In this document: positions 5,549-6,171 of the stretch, piece after piece
Position numbering within the stretch: position 1 is the first letter of the stretch
Layout: every line of letters begins with the position of its first letter
Assembly (NCBI GenBank): GCA_002293605.1
Contig: DBDO01000122.1
Span: 360-6,530 of the forward strand
DNA from: Desulfovibrionaceae bacterium UBA930
GTDB taxonomy: Bacteria; Desulfobacterota; Desulfovibrionia; Desulfovibrionales; Desulfovibrionaceae
Length of the DNA: 6,171 nucleotides
Direction of reading: 5' to 3'
Made by a program: the position numbers and the translations under genes
Notes under the pieces: generated by a model
The model's input: the letters and a program-made list of their open reading frames with translations, nothing else
Database searches by the model: none
What the model was told of the DNA's origin: nothing

Positions 5549-6171
5549 GTGTTCATCAGCTTTGAAGGGACGGAAGGGTCCGGAAAAAGTACGGTCTTGC
5601 AGCGCCTGTGCGATGAACTTGAGGAGCGCAAGCTCCCCTTTGTGCGCACCAGAGAGCCGGGAGGGAGCGAACTTGGCAAACAGCTTCGCGCCCTTTTGCT
5701 GGACGCCCGTCAGGCTGTCTCGCCCGAGGCGGAGCTCTTTTTATACCTTGCGGATCGCGCCCAGCATGTGCGGCAGGTAATCCGTCCGGCCCTGGCCAAG
5801 GGGTTGCCGGTCCTTTCCGACCGCTATGCGGACTCCACAATCGTCTACCAGGGCTATGGGCGCGGATTGTCGGTGGAGCGCCTTTTCGAACTGAACCGCA
5901 TGGCCGTGGACGGGCTGTGGCCGGATATGACCCTTGTCTTTGATGTAGACCCGGTTGTCGGCCTTGCCAGGGCGAGGGCGCGCAATGCCGAGCGCGGGGC
6001 GGAAGTGACGGAAGGGCGCTTTGAGGCCGAGGCCCTGGCCTTTCATCAGCGCGTGCGCAAGGGCTACCTGGACTGGGCCGGGCGCTTTCCCGAGCGTTTT
6101 CGCATCGTTGATGCCGGGCGCTCCCCTGATGATCTGTACGCGCAGGTGCGCACTGTGCTGGCGGCGGCTCT
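5549..6171 (+). CDS. tmk: Thymidylate kinase (dTMP kinase), 3' end cut by the window edge
   Basis: Tmk phosphorylates dTMP to dTDP with ATP in the cytoplasm, an essential step of dTTP synthesis. The visible 207 residues begin MFISFEGTEGSGKST, with the P-loop at 7-14. REPGG follows at 35-39, then DRY at 91-93 with the dTMP-binding STIVYQGYGRG, and an Arg-rich LID (RARARNAERG, 141-150). A glycine rather than arginine in the P-loop together with basic LID residues resembles the E. coli (type II) enzyme. The start is the GTG at 5549, supported by GAGG at 5536-5539 nine bases upstream, part of which overlaps the previous stop codon. The family is about 210 residues long, so only a few residues should be missing at the right edge. 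It follows the exonuclease gene by 11 bases and is probably co-transcribed. Confidence 0.95.
   Translation, partial: MFISFEGTEGSGKSTVLQRLCDELEERKLPFVRTREPGGSELGKQLRALLLDARQAVSPEAELFLYLADRAQHVRQVIRPALAKGLPVLSDRYADSTIVYQGYGRGLSVERLFELNRMAVDGLWPDMTLVFDVDPVVGLARARARNAERGAEVTEGRFEAEALAFHQRVRKGYLDWAGRFPERFRIVDAGRSPDDLYAQVRTVLAAA

Overview
The window looks like chromosome from a sulfate-reducing bacterium of the Desulfovibrio group (Desulfovibrionaceae). The best pointer is a full-length gene for AhbC. This radical SAM enzyme belongs to the siroheme-dependent alternative heme pathway, which is known mainly from Desulfovibrio and its relatives and from methanogenic archaea. The GC-rich coding style and the Gram-negative outer-membrane protein fit this. 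The genus call rests on recognising protein families, not on a database search.

Layout, left to right. Bases 1-96 hold no recognisable gene. A strong rho-independent terminator (97-128) closes a plus-strand transcript that comes in from outside the window. A monocistronic-looking gene for a small secreted outer-membrane beta-barrel (231-980, +) ends at a strong hairpin (1002-1033). It converges with hslU, the ATPase/unfoldase of the HslUV protease (1112-2482, -), which has no hslV on either side. A 437-base divergent spacer (2483-2919) separates hslU from the next genes. It holds a compact 140-base inverted-repeat element (2690-2829) with 18-base terminal arms and several internal hairpins. 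This is the least explained piece of the window.

A tightly packed plus-strand cluster then runs to the end: ahbC (2920-4104), a DUF503/YlxP-like small protein (4101-4406, overlapping by 4 bases), a YhaM-type OB-fold plus HD-domain 3'-5' exoribonuclease (4437-5537), and thymidylate kinase tmk (5549 to beyond 6171, GTG start, cut by the window edge). Spacings of -4, 30 and 11 bases suggest one operon that joins a heme-synthesis step to RNA and nucleotide housekeeping genes.

I see no CRISPR array, phage, transposase, toxin-antitoxin pair, rRNA or tRNA. The coding content is ordinary. The parts worth a second look are the structured element upstream of ahbC, a G8 slippery tract that could join the exonuclease frame to tmk, the orphan hslU, and the mixed-function ahbC operon.
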